Assembly (NCBI GenBank): GCA_009731375.1
Contig: BJOX01000278.1
Location: forward strand, 579,771-643,770
DNA length: 64,000 nt
DNA from: Paulinella micropora
Taxonomy: Eukaryota; Cercozoa; Imbricatea; Euglyphida
Direction of reading: 5' to 3'
The translations under genes and the position numbers were made by a program. This document shows, one piece after another, positions 34,508-46,258 of this stretch; position 1 is the stretch's first letter; each line of letters begins with the position of its first letter. The notes under the pieces are model-generated. The model was not told the DNA's origin. It did not search any database and saw only the letters and a list, made by a program, of their open reading frames with translations.

Positions 34508-37500
34508 CATATGTGACCCCGTCGCGGCGATAAAGCGCGGCAACCAAACCTTTCTCCTTTTTCTTCTTGGGCTGACAACCCTGGCTTAAACGAAGAGGCT
34601 TGCTTCCCCTAAGTTAAGCCGTAAGTTACAAAAACTACATGCGAAAACCTACCGACGCACCGCTATTCCCTCCGGAGTGGCCGCCGTCACCCTCCCAGTG
34701 CGTGCTCTGCACCGCCTGAACCCCCTGGAGAAGATTTTGCTCATGTTCACCCTTACGAAGACCTTTCGGGCCTCCTCGAAAAGAAGAGCCCAAAAGCGCA
34801 CGTCCATCCGGACTACAAGTCGCAACCCGGCATTATCAACCTGGATTCCACCCACTGTGTTGACGCCGAGACATACTCCCATTTCGTCCATCGGACAAGA
34901 AGTGCCCCGAAAGAACCAACCGAAAGAAGAAAACGCCTGGTATTGCCATCAACACCAAGCGAATGGAAAGGCATTGAAGAAGAACTCCAATCCGCACTCC
35001 CTCTCATCCTCCCCTCCTCTCTCATCAAATGCCTGTCATGTGACGAAGCAGTAGCGAAATTTGAAAGATATCTCTACGACTTCATATCACAACGGGTAAC
35101 AAAAACACAAGAACAAACTCATGAGCGAAAAAACCGCCACGTAATCCGGCTCCAAACAGAACTCACGCAGAACCGACAACAAAAACTGATCCAAAAGAGA
35201 CATCTGCGAGATCTCAAAAGGGCAGGTTCAATTCCAGCTGCTGTTGCAAAAAGCCTGCAAAAAACTTGGCGAGTATTATTGAAGACCGGTAACCGCCTCC
35301 GCCGTCGTCTCAAGGAAGCAACTTTAAGCTCCGCTCAACGACAAGCAAATACACGCTTCCGAACTGACCCTCATAAGTTTGCCAAAAATCTGTTTCATCC
35401 CCCCTCAACCCAAACCACTTCCTCCCTATCCAAAGAAAACTGTGACTCCTACTTTCCCAACCTATACAAAGACGCTAATCGTGAACAAACCTACGTGCCC
35501 TTACCTGAAATGAATCGCCCGCCTCTACCAACTGTCCCCTTTGACCTCAAGCCACCGTCCTTCTTGGAAACCAAAAGATCTGTGTTTGCCAAGCGTAATG
35601 GTGCAGCCCCTGGCAGAGATGGTATTAGCTACCTTGTTTACAAGAGACTTCCCACCGCTTTACTTTTCTTACACAAACTCATTGTCAAGTGTTGGACAAC
35701 GGATGTAGCTAATAGCTGGGCCCAAGCTGCTATCTCCCTCCTTCATAAGGACGGCGATCCACTTCAGGCCTCAAACTATCGTCCGATTGCTCTGACAAGC
35801 TGCTCGGGTAAGGTATTTTTCTCTTTGTGGTCAAAACGCCTAGAGAGTTTTTTGCTAGATAACAAGTACTTTGACAGAGCAAAACAAAAAGGTTTCCTCC
35901 GTAACGTTGCAGGATGCCCCGAGCACATTGCTACTACAAAAGCTACCATCAGAAATGCAAAAGATCACTATCGCCAACTGGTCATAGCATGGATTGACCT
36001 ACAAAACGCTTTTGGAAGCGTAAACCACAACTTGATCCAGTTCGCTCTCTGGTGGTACCACGTGCCCCCTATGTTTGCTCGCATAATCTTTTTATACTAC
36101 GAACTCTTAGTAGCCACAATCGAAGGGAAAGATTGGTCATCAGAACCCTTTGTTTTTGCTGTTGGCGTTTTTCAAGGATGCTGCATTTCTCCTCTCCTTT
36201 TCAACATAGTTTTCAACCTACTCCTTGACCTCCTATCATCCTTGACCAAAAACAACGGTTATCATTTCAAGCATAAGACCTCAACAGATGAAGTCATCGT
36301 GCACGAAGCTGCTTATGCTGACGACCTCAAACTACACTGCCGATCCCCGAAACACTGTCAATCGTCCATCAACATGATTGACAAATTTCTGTCATGGTCC
36401 AGAACAATGGCCGCGAAACCGCCCAAATGCAAAAGCCTTGCTTTCAAATACTGGACTAAAGCCGACGACTATAAGGGTCTCAAACGATTATTGCCGATCT
36501 CGTTCCCACCCTTCGACCCCGCCCTTACTATTACTGGCAAACCGATTGACTTCATCGCTGACAAGCCTTTCAAAGACCTCGGATGGATTGTCTACCATGA
36601 CCTCAGCGAAAACGAACAACGTGCAGCAATCCAAAAGAAGTTCATTCTTTCTATGCAAGCCATCGATAGCTGCTCGATCAATGGCTTTATGAAATTTTGG
36701 CTATACCAGCACTACGCTGTCCAGTCACTTGCCTGGCCATTTCTCATTTATGACCTCTGCTTATCTTTCGCCAAAACCCTTGAGAAAATTGCGACCCGCT
36801 TCCTCAAAAAATGGGCCAATATCTACAAAAGAGCTCTGGTCTCTTGCCTTTACCGCCCACGCTCGAAATTCGGTCTACAGCTCCAATCCATCGTCTCTTT
36901 TTACCAGCGACTTCAAATCAACCGTGCTCAAATGCTGAAGTACTGCCCAGATAAACACCTCTCGTCCATTTATGCGATGAACCTGACGAAACACGAAACA
37001 TTTCGAACTATCTGGAAACCAGAGCCTGTGCTCGAAAAGCTTGAGGCACAAGTTGATTTTGAATTCAAACATCGAGGCCAATCCGATCATCTCGGACTTG
37101 GCCATGGTCGCTACCCAAAAGAACATTCCATCACAGACCGCAAAGACAGGGTTTTAGAATTAGCTGCTGAGACAATACTTGAGACAACCACAGTGCATGA
37201 CATGGACAAAGCCATGCAAGGGTGCTTCCTTCGTTTTGAAGACGCATGCCCCTTCGACCTCTCCTGGGCTCGCCTCATCGGAACCCGTAATCCCCGTTTA
37301 ATCTCTTGGGTCATCAACGCAAGCACAAACTCGGTTATTACCCCCGACCTTAGACGTCTGTGGGGAATCATTCCCAACAACAAGTGTGCCCTCTGTTCTG
37401 GTCAAGCACATCTATGCCACATCCTCTCCGGTTGCCATGTTGCCCTCAAACAAGGCCGCTATACCTGGCGTCATGACTCTGTGCTCTGCACTATTGAAGC

Positions 37501-38403
37501 TCCCCTTCAAAAACACATCGAGAGCCATAACAAACGCTCCCCTATAGACCAAAATGAATCAAAGTCTATGTTTGTGAAAGAGGGCGAGCAGAAGCCTAAG
37601 AGACAGTCATTTCATCGACCATCCCTGCTTGACACTGCAAACGATTGGCAACTCCAAACCCAATACACCGGTTCTGAGCAAGCCTTTCCTGTCCACATTT
37701 GTGTCACTGACCTCCGCCCCGATATCGTTGTCTGGTCACTGTCTACCAAGATATGTATTCTGATCGAGCTAACGTGCCCGGTCGAGGAAAACATCCTTGA
37801 CGCACGAGCCTACAAGACCAACCGATACAACAAGCTCAAATCTCAAATCGAGGACAACGGATGGACCTGCCACCTTCGACCAATCGAATGCGGGGCTCGC
37901 GGCATGGTATCGTTCTCTGTTCATCGATGTTTCCGCGCCTTGGGTTTTTCCCATCCCCAATCCAAATCCCTTTGCTTCAAGCTATCCTCCTGCGTAGCTC
38001 GTTGCTCTTTTGCGATTTATCGCTCCTGTGCAGTCAAAAATTGGACTAATCTTCCTCTAGTCCGTATTGGTGACTGCATTCCATCATAGCCGTCCAGTGT
38101 TGCATAGCCCGGGCTAGGTCCCTGCGGGGGTTTAGGCCTCATACAATGTCATCATTGTAGCTTGCGCAAGCTTACGGTGCTCAAAACACTTGGACTAACG
38201 GCTTCCTTTTCTTTCTCTTCTTCCTTATCCTCCCACTCTCCATTCCTAGATTGCCTTTTTCTTCAACGTCCTTCCTCCTCTTCTTTTTCCAGAACACAGT
38301 CTACCCGTGATTCCCATCCCGGACACATGCACAGTACACAAATTATTGTTTGATGTGAAACTGCGTTCCTTTGCAAGGACTACATTCCTTTGCGACATCT
38401 CAT
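34508..38403 (+). mobile_element. Family 1 LINE, full-length copy 2
   Basis: Same structure as 24476-28371 with a constant offset of 10032. Flanked on the right by TATC repeats. Confidence 0.93.
34625..38089 (+). CDS. LINE ORF, copy 2: reverse transcriptase plus endonuclease
   Basis: The predicted protein is identical to the copy at 24593 over the 1048 residues compared, with the same RT palm motifs (AYADD), CCHC knuckle and RPD...E...K endonuclease. Two intact, identical ORFs are evidence of recent activity or of a segmental copy. The start is uncertain in the same way. Confidence 0.92.
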   Translation, partial: VTKTTCENLPTHRYSLRSGRRHPPSACSAPPEPPGEDFAHVHPYEDLSGLLEKKSPKAHVHPDYKSQPGIINLDSTHCVDAETYSHFVHRTRSAPKEPTERRKRLVLPSTPSEWKGIEEELQSALPLILPSSLIKCLSCDEAVAKFERYLYDFISQRVTKTQEQTHERKNRHVIRLQTELTQNRQQKLIQKRHLRDLKRAGSIPAAVAKSLQKTWRVLLKTGNRLRRRLKEATLSSAQRQANTRFRTDPHKFAKNLFHPPSTQTTSSLSKENCDSYFPNLYKDANREQTYVPLPEMNRPPLPTVPFDLKPPSFLETKRSVFAKRNGAAPGRDGISYLVYKRLPTALLFLHKLIVKCWTTDVANSWAQAAISLLHKDGDPLQASNYRPIALTSCSGKVFFSLWSKRLESFLLDNKYFDRAKQKGFLRNVAGCPEHIATTKATIRNAKDHYRQLVIAWIDLQNAFGSVNHNLIQFALWWYHVPPMFARIIFLYYELLVATIEGKDWSSEPFVFAVGVFQGCCISPLLFNIVFNLLLDLLSSLTKNNGYHFKHKTSTDEVIVHEAAYADDLKLHCRSPKHCQSSINMIDKFLSWSRTMAAKPPKCKSLAFKYWTKADDYKGLKRLLPISFPPFDPALTITGKPIDFIADKPFKDLGWIVYHDLSENEQRAAIQKKFILSMQAIDSCSINGFMKFWLYQHYAVQSLAWPFLIYDLCLSFAKTLEKIATRFLKKWANIYKRALVSCLYRPRSKFGLQLQSIVSFYQRLQINRAQMLKYCPDKHLSSIYAMNLTKHETFRTIWKPEPVLEKLEAQVDFEFKHRGQSDHLGLGHGRYPKEHSITDRKDRVLELAAETILETTTVHDMDKAMQGCFLRFEDACPFDLSWARLIGTRNPRLISWVINASTNSVITPDLRRLWGIIPNNKCALCSGQAHLCHILSGCHVALKQGRYTWRHDSVLCTIEAPLQKHIESHNKRSPIDQNESKSMFVKEGEQKPKRQSFHRPSLLDTANDWQLQTQYTGSEQAFPVHICVTDLRPDIVVWSLSTKICILIELTCPVEENILDARAYKTNRYNKLKSQIEDNGWTCHLRPIECGARGMVSFSVHRCFRALGFSHPQSKSLCFKLSSCVARCSFAIYRSCAVKNWTNLPLVRIGDCIPS

Positions 38404-38473
38404 CTATCTATCTATCTATCCATCTATCCATCTATCCATCTATCTATCTCTCTATATATCTTATCTATCTATC

Positions 38474-38528
<55 letters not shown>

Positions 38529-38592
38529 GATGTATCTATCTATCTATCATCTATCCATCTATCTGTCTATCTATCATCTATCCATCTATCTG

Positions 38593-38629
<37 letters not shown>

Positions 38630-38680
38630 ATATATATATATAATATAATATATGCAGGATAAATATATATGTTGATGTAG
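38404..38680 (+). repeat. (TCTA)n then TA tract
   Basis: TCTA/CATC repeats, TA, then unique ATATGCAGG...GTTGATGTAG leading to exon 16. Confidence 0.85.
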
Positions 38681-38723
38681 GCGGATAGCAAGGGTGGCGT
38701 TGGCGCCAAGAGGGGTCGTCAAG
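38681..38723 (+). CDS. Exon 16 of gene G (basic)
   Basis: Acceptor TGTTGATGTAG, donor GTAGAG. Phase 0, ADSKGGVGAKRGRQ, 1 trailing base for exon 17. Gly/Lys/Arg-rich. An inverted echo lies at 33583-33614, and a partial direct echo (AAGAGGGGTCGTAAAG) at about 38745. Confidence 0.5.
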
Positions 38724-38759
38724 GTAGAGAGAGAGGGGGGGGGGCAAGAGGGGTCGTAA

Positions 38760-38793
<34 letters not shown>

Positions 38794-38794
38794 G

Positions 38795-38830
<36 letters not shown>

Positions 38831-38851
38831 CAGATAGATAGACAGATAGAT

Positions 38852-38913
<62 letters not shown>

Positions 38914-38950
38914 CTTTCAAGAATCGGTGATGGTTGAGGTGTAAGCACAG

Positions 38951-39018
<68 letters not shown>
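38724..39018 (+). repeat. GA, G-run, GATA and TCTA tracts
   Basis: (GA)n with a G9 run, GATA at 38790-38910, a short unique island (38911-38950), then TCTA. Confidence 0.85.
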
Positions 39019-39019
<1 letters not shown>

Positions 39020-39067
39020 TGACGAAATCAGAAGCTCCTTTTTTCTGACATTAGTCGATATCTCATC
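39019..39067 (+). mobile_element. Family 2 element, last ~49 bp
   Basis: 5'-truncated copy ending GATATCTCATC. It is followed directly by another family 2 copy, a head-to-tail junction like those of the LINE. Confidence 0.85.
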
Positions 39068-39612
39068 AGTTGATCTCATCACTTACTCCACGGAGTGAAC
39101 CAAGGCCACTTGAGGTGTCACTGACCCTCCCTTGGGCTTGGTTTTTTGAAATGGGTGCCATCTGTCGACAGACAGAGAATTAGGGGATGGTGTGGGTGTG
39201 CTGGGCCCGTGGTGGGGTGCCTTATGTGTGCCTAGCCATACGCCTATAAGTCACATGCCGAAATAGCGACGGGAAGCACAATCCTGTTCCCTCAGGGTGC
39301 CCTTTCTCGCTTGTTGAGCCCGGAATAAAACCCACAGTGCTCTGTAGGTTTATACTAGACTGTCGACAGTCTCGAAACTCCATCTGCTTACTGGGTCCTC
39401 TGTAATGGAGGTGGGAGCTCGTTCTGCAAGGGGCGCTTATGGAACGAGCCCTGGCCCCGCCTGGTACTAGGGAGCTTTGGTATTGCCTGTATCAGTCCCT
39501 TCCGTGCAAACATCACGGCTCAGCTGGGCATCGGGTTAATACTTTACCCACAGACTTCCTTGGTTGACGAAATCAGAAGCTCCTTTTTTCTGACAGTAGT
39601 CGATATCTCATC
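39068..39612 (+). mobile_element. Family 2 element, longest copy (about 545 bp)
   Basis: From AGTTGATCTCATCACTTACT to GATATCTCATC then TATC repeats. No ORF of note. Hairpins at GACTGTCGACAGTC and GAGCTCGTTC/GAACGAGC. Because it starts at a head-to-tail junction it may be full length, i.e. a short non-autonomous element. Confidence 0.8.
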
Positions 39613-39628
39613 TCTATCTATCTATCTG

Positions 39629-39680
<52 letters not shown>

Positions 39681-39704
39681 CTTATCTACTTATCTATCTA
39701 TCGC

Positions 39705-39764
<60 letters not shown>

Positions 39765-39770
39765 ATCTAC

Positions 39771-39839
<69 letters not shown>

Positions 39840-40151
39840 CATCGCACGCCGAACTGAAATCTATCTGCATCTTAAGAAATTCGCCTATCTTTATCTATCT
39901 TTCTATCGGCCTATTTTTCTACTTACCTATCTCCCTACCTATCTACCAATATATCCCTGCCTATCAATCTGTCTATCTACCTATCTTTTTACCCACCTAC
40001 GTACCTACCTATCTATTTATCTACCTATCTATGAACACAGGCCGCACTGGATCGCAGATGAGGAAGCATCTTCACACGTAGATTCGCCTATCTATCTAAC
40101 TGTCTATCTACCTATCTTTCTACCTACATATGTACCTACCTAAGGTCAATC
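39613..40151 (+). repeat. (TCTA)n with the first exon-17 echo
   Basis: TCTA/CCTA. An echo of exon 17 at about 40034-40080 follows GAACACAG. Confidence 0.8.
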
Positions 40152-40370
40152 TAAGAATTCCGGCCACCCCAACTTCCGGCCACTTTGACTGTGGCCCCTC
40201 ATTTTCACCGTAACAATGACTGTCTATGAAAGTTGGGACATGGGGGGGAAAAAAAAAGAAATCCTCAGCGAAATTCCCCGATTTTTGCGGGTGGCGGGAA
40301 GCTTTTTTTTCGAGGGTTCTCAAAAAATTACCGCTTCTTGCGACCAATTTGTTTGTGGCCGAAATACTTA
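40152..40370. mobile_element. MITE-like element with 16-bp inverted ends
   Basis: Left TAAGAATTCCGGCCAC, right reverse complement TAAGTATTTCGGCCAC (2 mismatches). 219 bp, no ORF, TA at both ends. Sits among exon 17 echoes. Confidence 0.65.
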
Positions 40371-40579
40371 AATAAACCTTATCTATCTATCTACCTATCT
40401 ATGAACACAGGCCGCACTGGAATGACCGCTACACAAACTTAGATTCGCCTATCTATCTAATCTGTCTATACCTATATTTCTACCTACATATGTACCTACC
40501 TACCTATTTATCTACCTATCTATGAACACAGGCCGCACTGGAATGACCGCTGAAGAAGCATCTTTAGACGTAGATTCGC

Positions 40580-40645
<66 letters not shown>

Positions 40646-40761
40646 GTCTATACCTATCTTTCTGCCTACATATGTACCTGCCTACCTATTTATCTACCTA
40701 TCTATGAACACAGGCCGCAATGGAATGACCGCTAAAGAAGCATCTTTAGACGCAGATTCGC

Positions 40762-40815
<54 letters not shown>

Positions 40816-40934
40816 GTCTGTCTATACCTATATTTCTACCTACATATGTACCTACCTACGTATTTATCTACCTATCTATGAACACAGGCGGCACTGGAAT
40901 GACCGCTAAGGAAGCATGTTTAGACGTAGATTCG

Positions 40935-40976
<42 letters not shown>

Positions 40977-41097
40977 CATCTTTCTATACCTATATTTCTA
41001 CCTACATATGTACCTACCTACCTATTTATCTACCTATCTATGAACACAGGCGGCACTGGAATGACCGCTAAAGAAGCATCTTTAGACGTAGATTCGC

Positions 41098-41155
<58 letters not shown>

Positions 41156-41242
41156 GTCTGTCTGTCTATCTATCTGTCTATACCTATATTTCTACCTACA
41201 TATGTACTACCTACCTATTTATCTTCCTATCTATGAACACAG
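40371..41242 (+). pseudogene. Five further exon-17 echoes in TCTA repeats
   Basis: Copies begin near 40407, 40530, 40712, 40890 and 41051, each after CTATGAACACAG. They read [20 protein letters not shown] peptides and lose the exon 3' end (DVYLAGLFQ) to TCTA. Most differences are single substitutions (E/K, C/S). Confidence 0.7.
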
Positions 41243-41304
41243 GCCGCACAGGAATGACCGCTAAGGAAGCATCGTTAGACGTATATCTAGCAGGCCTCTT
41301 TCAG
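41243..41304 (+). CDS. Exon 17 of gene G
   Basis: Acceptor CTATGAACACAG, donor GTATGT. Two leading bases, [20 protein letters not shown], ending phase 0. Last of seven copies and the only one with a donor. An amphipathic helix is likely. Joins exon 18 in phase. Confidence 0.65.
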
Positions 41305-41874
41305 GTATGTATGTATGTATGTATGTATGTATGTATGTATGTATGTATGCATGCATGCATGCATGTATGTATGTATGTATGTATGATTGTATGTATGTAT
41401 GTATGTACGTATGTATGTATGTACGTATGTATGTATGTATGTATGTATGTATGTATGTATGTATGCATACATACATACATACATATATGCATACATACAT
41501 ACATACATACATACATACGTACATACATACATACGTACATACATACATACATACATTCATACATACATACATACATGCATGCATGCATGCATACATACAT
41601 ACATCACTATGTATGTATGTATGTATGTATGCATGCATGCATGCATGTATGTATGTATGTATGAATGTATGTATGTATGTATGTACGTATGTATGTATGT
41701 ACGTATGTATGCATGTATGTATGTATGTATGCATATATGTATGTATGTATGTATGTACGTACACGTACGTACCTATGTACACACGTAATGTATGTATGTC
41801 ATGCATGTATGTATGTCATGCATGTATGTATGTATGTATGTATGTATGTATGTATGTGTGTGTGTGTATTTCAG
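41305..41874. repeat. TATG / CATA / TATG inverted arrays
   Basis: TATG 41305-41463, CATA 41464-41605, TATG 41609-41868. The donor of exon 17 (GTATGT) is itself the start of the array. The middle is in inverted orientation. Confidence 0.9.
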
Positions 41875-41926
41875 GACTCGGAGGTCTCTGACGCTTTCCA
41901 GCATATGGTGGAAAAATATTTAAATG
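41875..41926 (+). CDS. Exon 18 of gene G
   Basis: Acceptor GTGTGTATTTCAG, donor GTATAC. Phase 0, DSEVSDAFQHMVEKYLN, 1 trailing base giving Gly with exon 19. Good splice sites, single copy, helical composition. Confidence 0.65.
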
Positions 41927-42137
41927 GTATACATACATACATGCTTGCTTGCTTGCTTCCTTACTTACTTACTTACTTACCTACCTTCTTACCTAGCCAA
42001 TTATATTTACCTACTTACTTACTTGTTTGCTTATTTGTCAATTCACGTTGGCACTTACTCCTTAACCTCTTCACTTACTTGCATACGCTAATACACACAT
42101 AGATACATACATGCATACATACATACATACATACATG

Positions 42138-42169
<32 letters not shown>

Positions 42170-42291
42170 CATACATACATACATACATACATACATACAT
42201 ACATACGTACATACATACATACATACATACATACATACATACACTCTTACTTGTTTGCTTACTTACTAAGTCACATAGTCACTGACTTAGC

Positions 42292-42332
<41 letters not shown>

Positions 42333-42491
42333 TTATTTTAATTTACTCATTTATTTACTTATTTATTTGCTTGTCATTTGCTCATTCATATGCTTACTTG
42401 TTTGCTTTGTTTGTTTGTTTGTTGCTAATTTCTTTGTGTATTTGTTTGTTTTGTGTCATTATTAGCTATTCATTACTATTATTATTATTAC

Positions 42492-42533
<42 letters not shown>

Positions 42534-42534
42534 G
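41927..42534 (+). repeat. CTTA, CATA, T-run and (TTA)n tract
   Basis: CTTA, CATA at 42090-42240, a T run of about 33 at 42296-42328, then ATT triplets to 42532. Confidence 0.85.
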
Positions 42535-42610
42535 GACACCGTGATAGCCCAGTGGTCAAGTTCTACCATCTGGGCCCTGTCGCCAGTTCGATTCCCGTCG
42601 GTGCCACCAG
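42535..42610 (+). ncRNA. tRNA-like sequence, probable SINE head
   Basis: Contains an A-box-like TAGCCCAGTGGTCAAG and a B-box GTTCGATTCC 40 bp apart. Near-complementary acceptor-like ends (GACACCG/CGGTGCC, one mismatch). The T-stem pairs poorly, so a functional tRNA is unlikely. Preceded by (TTA)n and followed by an assembly gap. Confidence 0.55.
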
Positions 42611-42634
42611 TATTTTCATTGAACATACCGGTCT

Positions 42635-42998
42635 NNNNNNNNNNNNNNNNNNNNNNNNNNNNNNNNNNNNNNNNNNNNNNNNNNNNNNNNNNNNNNNNNN
42701 NNNNNNNNNNNNNNNNNNNNNNNNNNNNNNNNNNNNNNNNNNNNNNNNNNNNNNNNNNNNNNNNNNNNNNNNNNNNNNNNNNNNNNNNNNNNNNNNNNNN
42801 NNNNNNNNNNNNNNNNNNNNNNNNNNNNNNNNNNNNNNNNNNNNNNNNNNNNNNNNNNNNNNNNNNNNNNNNNNNNNNNNNNNNNNNNNNNNNNNNNNNN
42901 NNNNNNNNNNNNNNNNNNNNNNNNNNNNNNNNNNNNNNNNNNNNNNNNNNNNNNNNNNNNNNNNNNNNNNNNNNNNNNNNNNNNNNNNNNNNNNNNNN
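42635..42998. other. Assembly gap (364 N)
   Basis: N run between the tRNA-like sequence and a poly-T stretch. Confidence 0.99.
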
Positions 42999-43038
<40 letters not shown>

Positions 43039-43464
43039 TAGGTTGGTATACGCTAGTTCCAGCCGTCACCGACTCGCCCCCCACACCAAACACACAGACA
43101 TACCTGCTTACTCACTTGTACTTACTCACTTTTACTTACTTACTTACGCACTCACGTCTACCTATTGACTTAAACCTACACAGACTTTGTTCCTGCCTTC
43201 ACCGACTCGCCCCCACGCCACGCATACATTCATACATAAAATACATACATTCCTACATACATACATAAATGGTTGTTCACTGACGTTGCATATGGTACTA
43301 CACGCTGGTGCCAGCCGTGGCGAACACATGAATACATGCATTCCTACATCTATACATATATAAAAAAGCATATCAATCCGTTACGTTTTCACTACCCTTT
43401 TTTTTTTTGCTAAAAATGCCAATTTCCCTTCTTTTTTTTTTTTTTTGCTAAAAAATGCCAATTT

Positions 43465-43509
<45 letters not shown>

Positions 43510-43628
43510 NNNNNNNNNNTGTTTGCCGTACTTTTTGCAGCAAACATACATCCTCCGAAAAAGTGTCCCCTACGGGGGCACCACTCAGCTAGTACATACA
43601 TAAATGTTTGTTCACTGGCGTTGCATAG
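42999..43628 (+). pseudogene. Exon-19 echoes, poly-T tracts and a 10-N gap (43510-43519)
   Basis: Echoes near 43040 (WYTLVPAVTDSPPTPN), 43180 (FVPAFTDSPPRH) and 43290 (YYTLVPAVAN), with CTTA and CATA repeats and long T runs. The first shares the 2-base lead with exon 19. Confidence 0.65.
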
Positions 43629-43696
43629 GGTACTACACGCTGGTTCCCGCTGTGGCGGACTCTCCCCGGCGCCATCATGCGCAAAGCTCACAGAAG
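43629..43696 (+). CDS. Exon 19 of gene G
   Basis: Acceptor GCGTTGCATAG, donor GTCAAC. Two leading bases, then YYTLVPAVADSPRRHHAQSS and QK, ending phase 0. Echoes on both sides conserve YTLVPAV(A/T)DSP, favouring this frame. Confidence 0.6.
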
Positions 43697-44519
43697 GTCA
43701 ACAGATAGACATAGCTAGCTAGCTAGGCTAGCTAGGTACGTAGGTAGGTAGGTAGATATAGGTAGCTAGGCAGGCAGGTAGGTAGGTAGGTAGGAAGGGC
43801 TAAGTAGGTAGGTTTTATGTATGTATTCGTGTACCCGGCGCCATCATGCGCAAAGCTCACAGAAGGTCAACAGATAGACATAGCTAGCTAGCTAGGCTAG
43901 CTAGGTAGGTAGGTAGGTAGGTAGGTAGGTAGGTAGGCAGGTAGGCAGGTAGGATGGATGGACTAGGTAGGTAGGTTTTATGTATGTATTCATGTACATC
44001 ACGCACAAAGCTCACAGGTCAACAGATAGACATAGCTAGCTAGCTAGGCTGGCTAGCTAGCTCACAGAAGGTCAAGAGATAGACACAGCTAGCTAGCTAG
44101 CTAGAGTGGCTAGCTAGCTAGGTAGGTAGGTAGGTAGGTAGGTAGTAAGGACTAGGTAGGTAGGTTTTATGTATGTATCCATGTACTCCGCGTCGCCATC
44201 ATGCCCAAAAATCACAGAAGTTCAACAGATAGACGTAGGTTAGGTAGGTAGGTAGGTAGGTAGATAGGTAGGTAGCTTGAATGTATATGTTTCTTTGTCC
44301 TGGGAACGCCACGTACAAAGTTCACCAAAGTGAAAAAGATAGACATCGTTAGGTAGGTAGGTAGGTAGGTAGCTTGGATGAATGTATGTATGCATCCCGC
44401 GATGCCATCATGCTCAGAGTTCACACAAGGTAGATAGATATAAATAGATAAGTAAGTCAGTAGAGATTGTATGTATATGTACGTGTGTGTTGATCTTTCG
44501 TTCTTGCTTGCTATCATAG
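43697..44519 (+). repeat. Tandem ~140-180 bp units: exon-19 3' half plus GGTA/GCTA
   Basis: Five units combine CGCCATCATGCGCAAAGCTC-like exon 19 ends (plus GTCAAC donor) with AGCT and GGTA repeats, progressively diverged toward 44420. Confidence 0.7.
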
Positions 44520-44636
44520 ACTGCACAGACCAAGCATGCAGCCTATCTATCTACCTATCTACCTATCTACCTCCTATCTATCTATCTATCTATCTAACTA
44601 TCTATCTATCTATCTATCTATCTATCGATCTAATCG

Positions 44637-44668
<32 letters not shown>

Positions 44669-44669
44669 C

Positions 44670-44757
<88 letters not shown>

Positions 44758-44834
44758 GCTCTTGCTTGCTCTCATAGACTGCACAGACCAAGCACTCAGC
44801 CAATATCTATCTACCTATCTATCTATCTATCTAC

Positions 44835-44905
<71 letters not shown>

Positions 44906-44967
44906 CCTTGCTTGCTCTTGTAGACTGCACAGACCAAGCATGCAGCCTACCTACCTATCTATCTATC

Positions 44968-45034
<67 letters not shown>

Positions 45035-45039
45035 GTATG

Positions 45040-45081
<42 letters not shown>

Positions 45082-45122
45082 CCTTGCTTGCTCTCATAAA
45101 CTGCACAGACCAAGCACTCAGC

Positions 45123-45164
<42 letters not shown>

Positions 45165-45227
45165 GTCTGCTCTTGCTCGCTCTCATAGACTGCACAGACC
45201 AAGCATGCAGCCTACCTATCTACCTAC

Positions 45228-45281
<54 letters not shown>

Positions 45282-45442
45282 GTCTATCTATCTATCTATC
45301 TATCTGTCTATCTATCTATCTACCTATCTACCTACCTACCTACCCACCTACCTATCTACCTACCTACCTACCTACCTACCTATCTACCTACCTACCTACC
45401 TACCTATCTACCTACCTACCTACCTCCCTATCTATCTATCTG

Positions 45443-45494
<52 letters not shown>

Positions 45495-45535
45495 CCTACC
45501 TACCTACCCACCTACCTACCTACCTACCTACCTAC

Positions 45536-45586
<51 letters not shown>

Positions 45587-45627
45587 CCTACCTACCTACC
45601 TACCTACCTACCTACCTACCTACCTAC

Positions 45628-45664
<37 letters not shown>

Positions 45665-45987
45665 CTTCTATCCATCTACCTATCTACCTATCTACCTACC
45701 TACCTACCCACCTACCTACCTACCTACCTACCTACTCATCTATCTTTCGATCTATCAAAAGACAACGCACCTAGCGGCCTGGTTGCGTGCCACAACCAAC
45801 TCCATCGACCTACCTACCTACCTACCGACCTATCTACCCACCTACCTACCTACCAACCTACCGACCTATCTACCCACCTACCTACCTACCTATCAATCTA
45901 TCGATCTATCTGTAGACAAGGTACCTAGCCTATCTACCTACCTGCCAACCTACCTACCTACCTACCTACCTATCTACCTATCCATCC

Positions 45988-46048
<61 letters not shown>

Positions 46049-46084
46049 ATCATCTAATCATCTAATTATCTATCTAATCATCTA

Positions 46085-46129
<45 letters not shown>

Positions 46130-46187
46130 ATATCTATCTATCTATAGACAAAGCATTTAGCGACCTGGTTCCGTGCCACAACCAACC

Positions 46188-46257
<70 letters not shown>

Positions 46258-46258
46258 G
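44520..46258 (+). pseudogene. Exon-20 echoes (5' type) in TCTA/CCTA repeats
   Basis: Copies of ACTGCACAGACCAAGCATGC at about 44520, 44775, 44924, 45102 and 45187 follow CATAG/TGTAG/CATAA and read TAQTKHAA or TAQTKHSA in phase 0. Related 3'-type copies at about 45760 (THLAAWLRATTNSID), 45915 and 46146 ([13 protein letters not shown]). All are cut by TCTA or CCTA. Confidence 0.65.

Noticed and set aside
42535-42610. Functional tRNA gene
   Set aside because: The T stem does not pair and the anticodon arm is unconvincing; the rest points to a SINE head.
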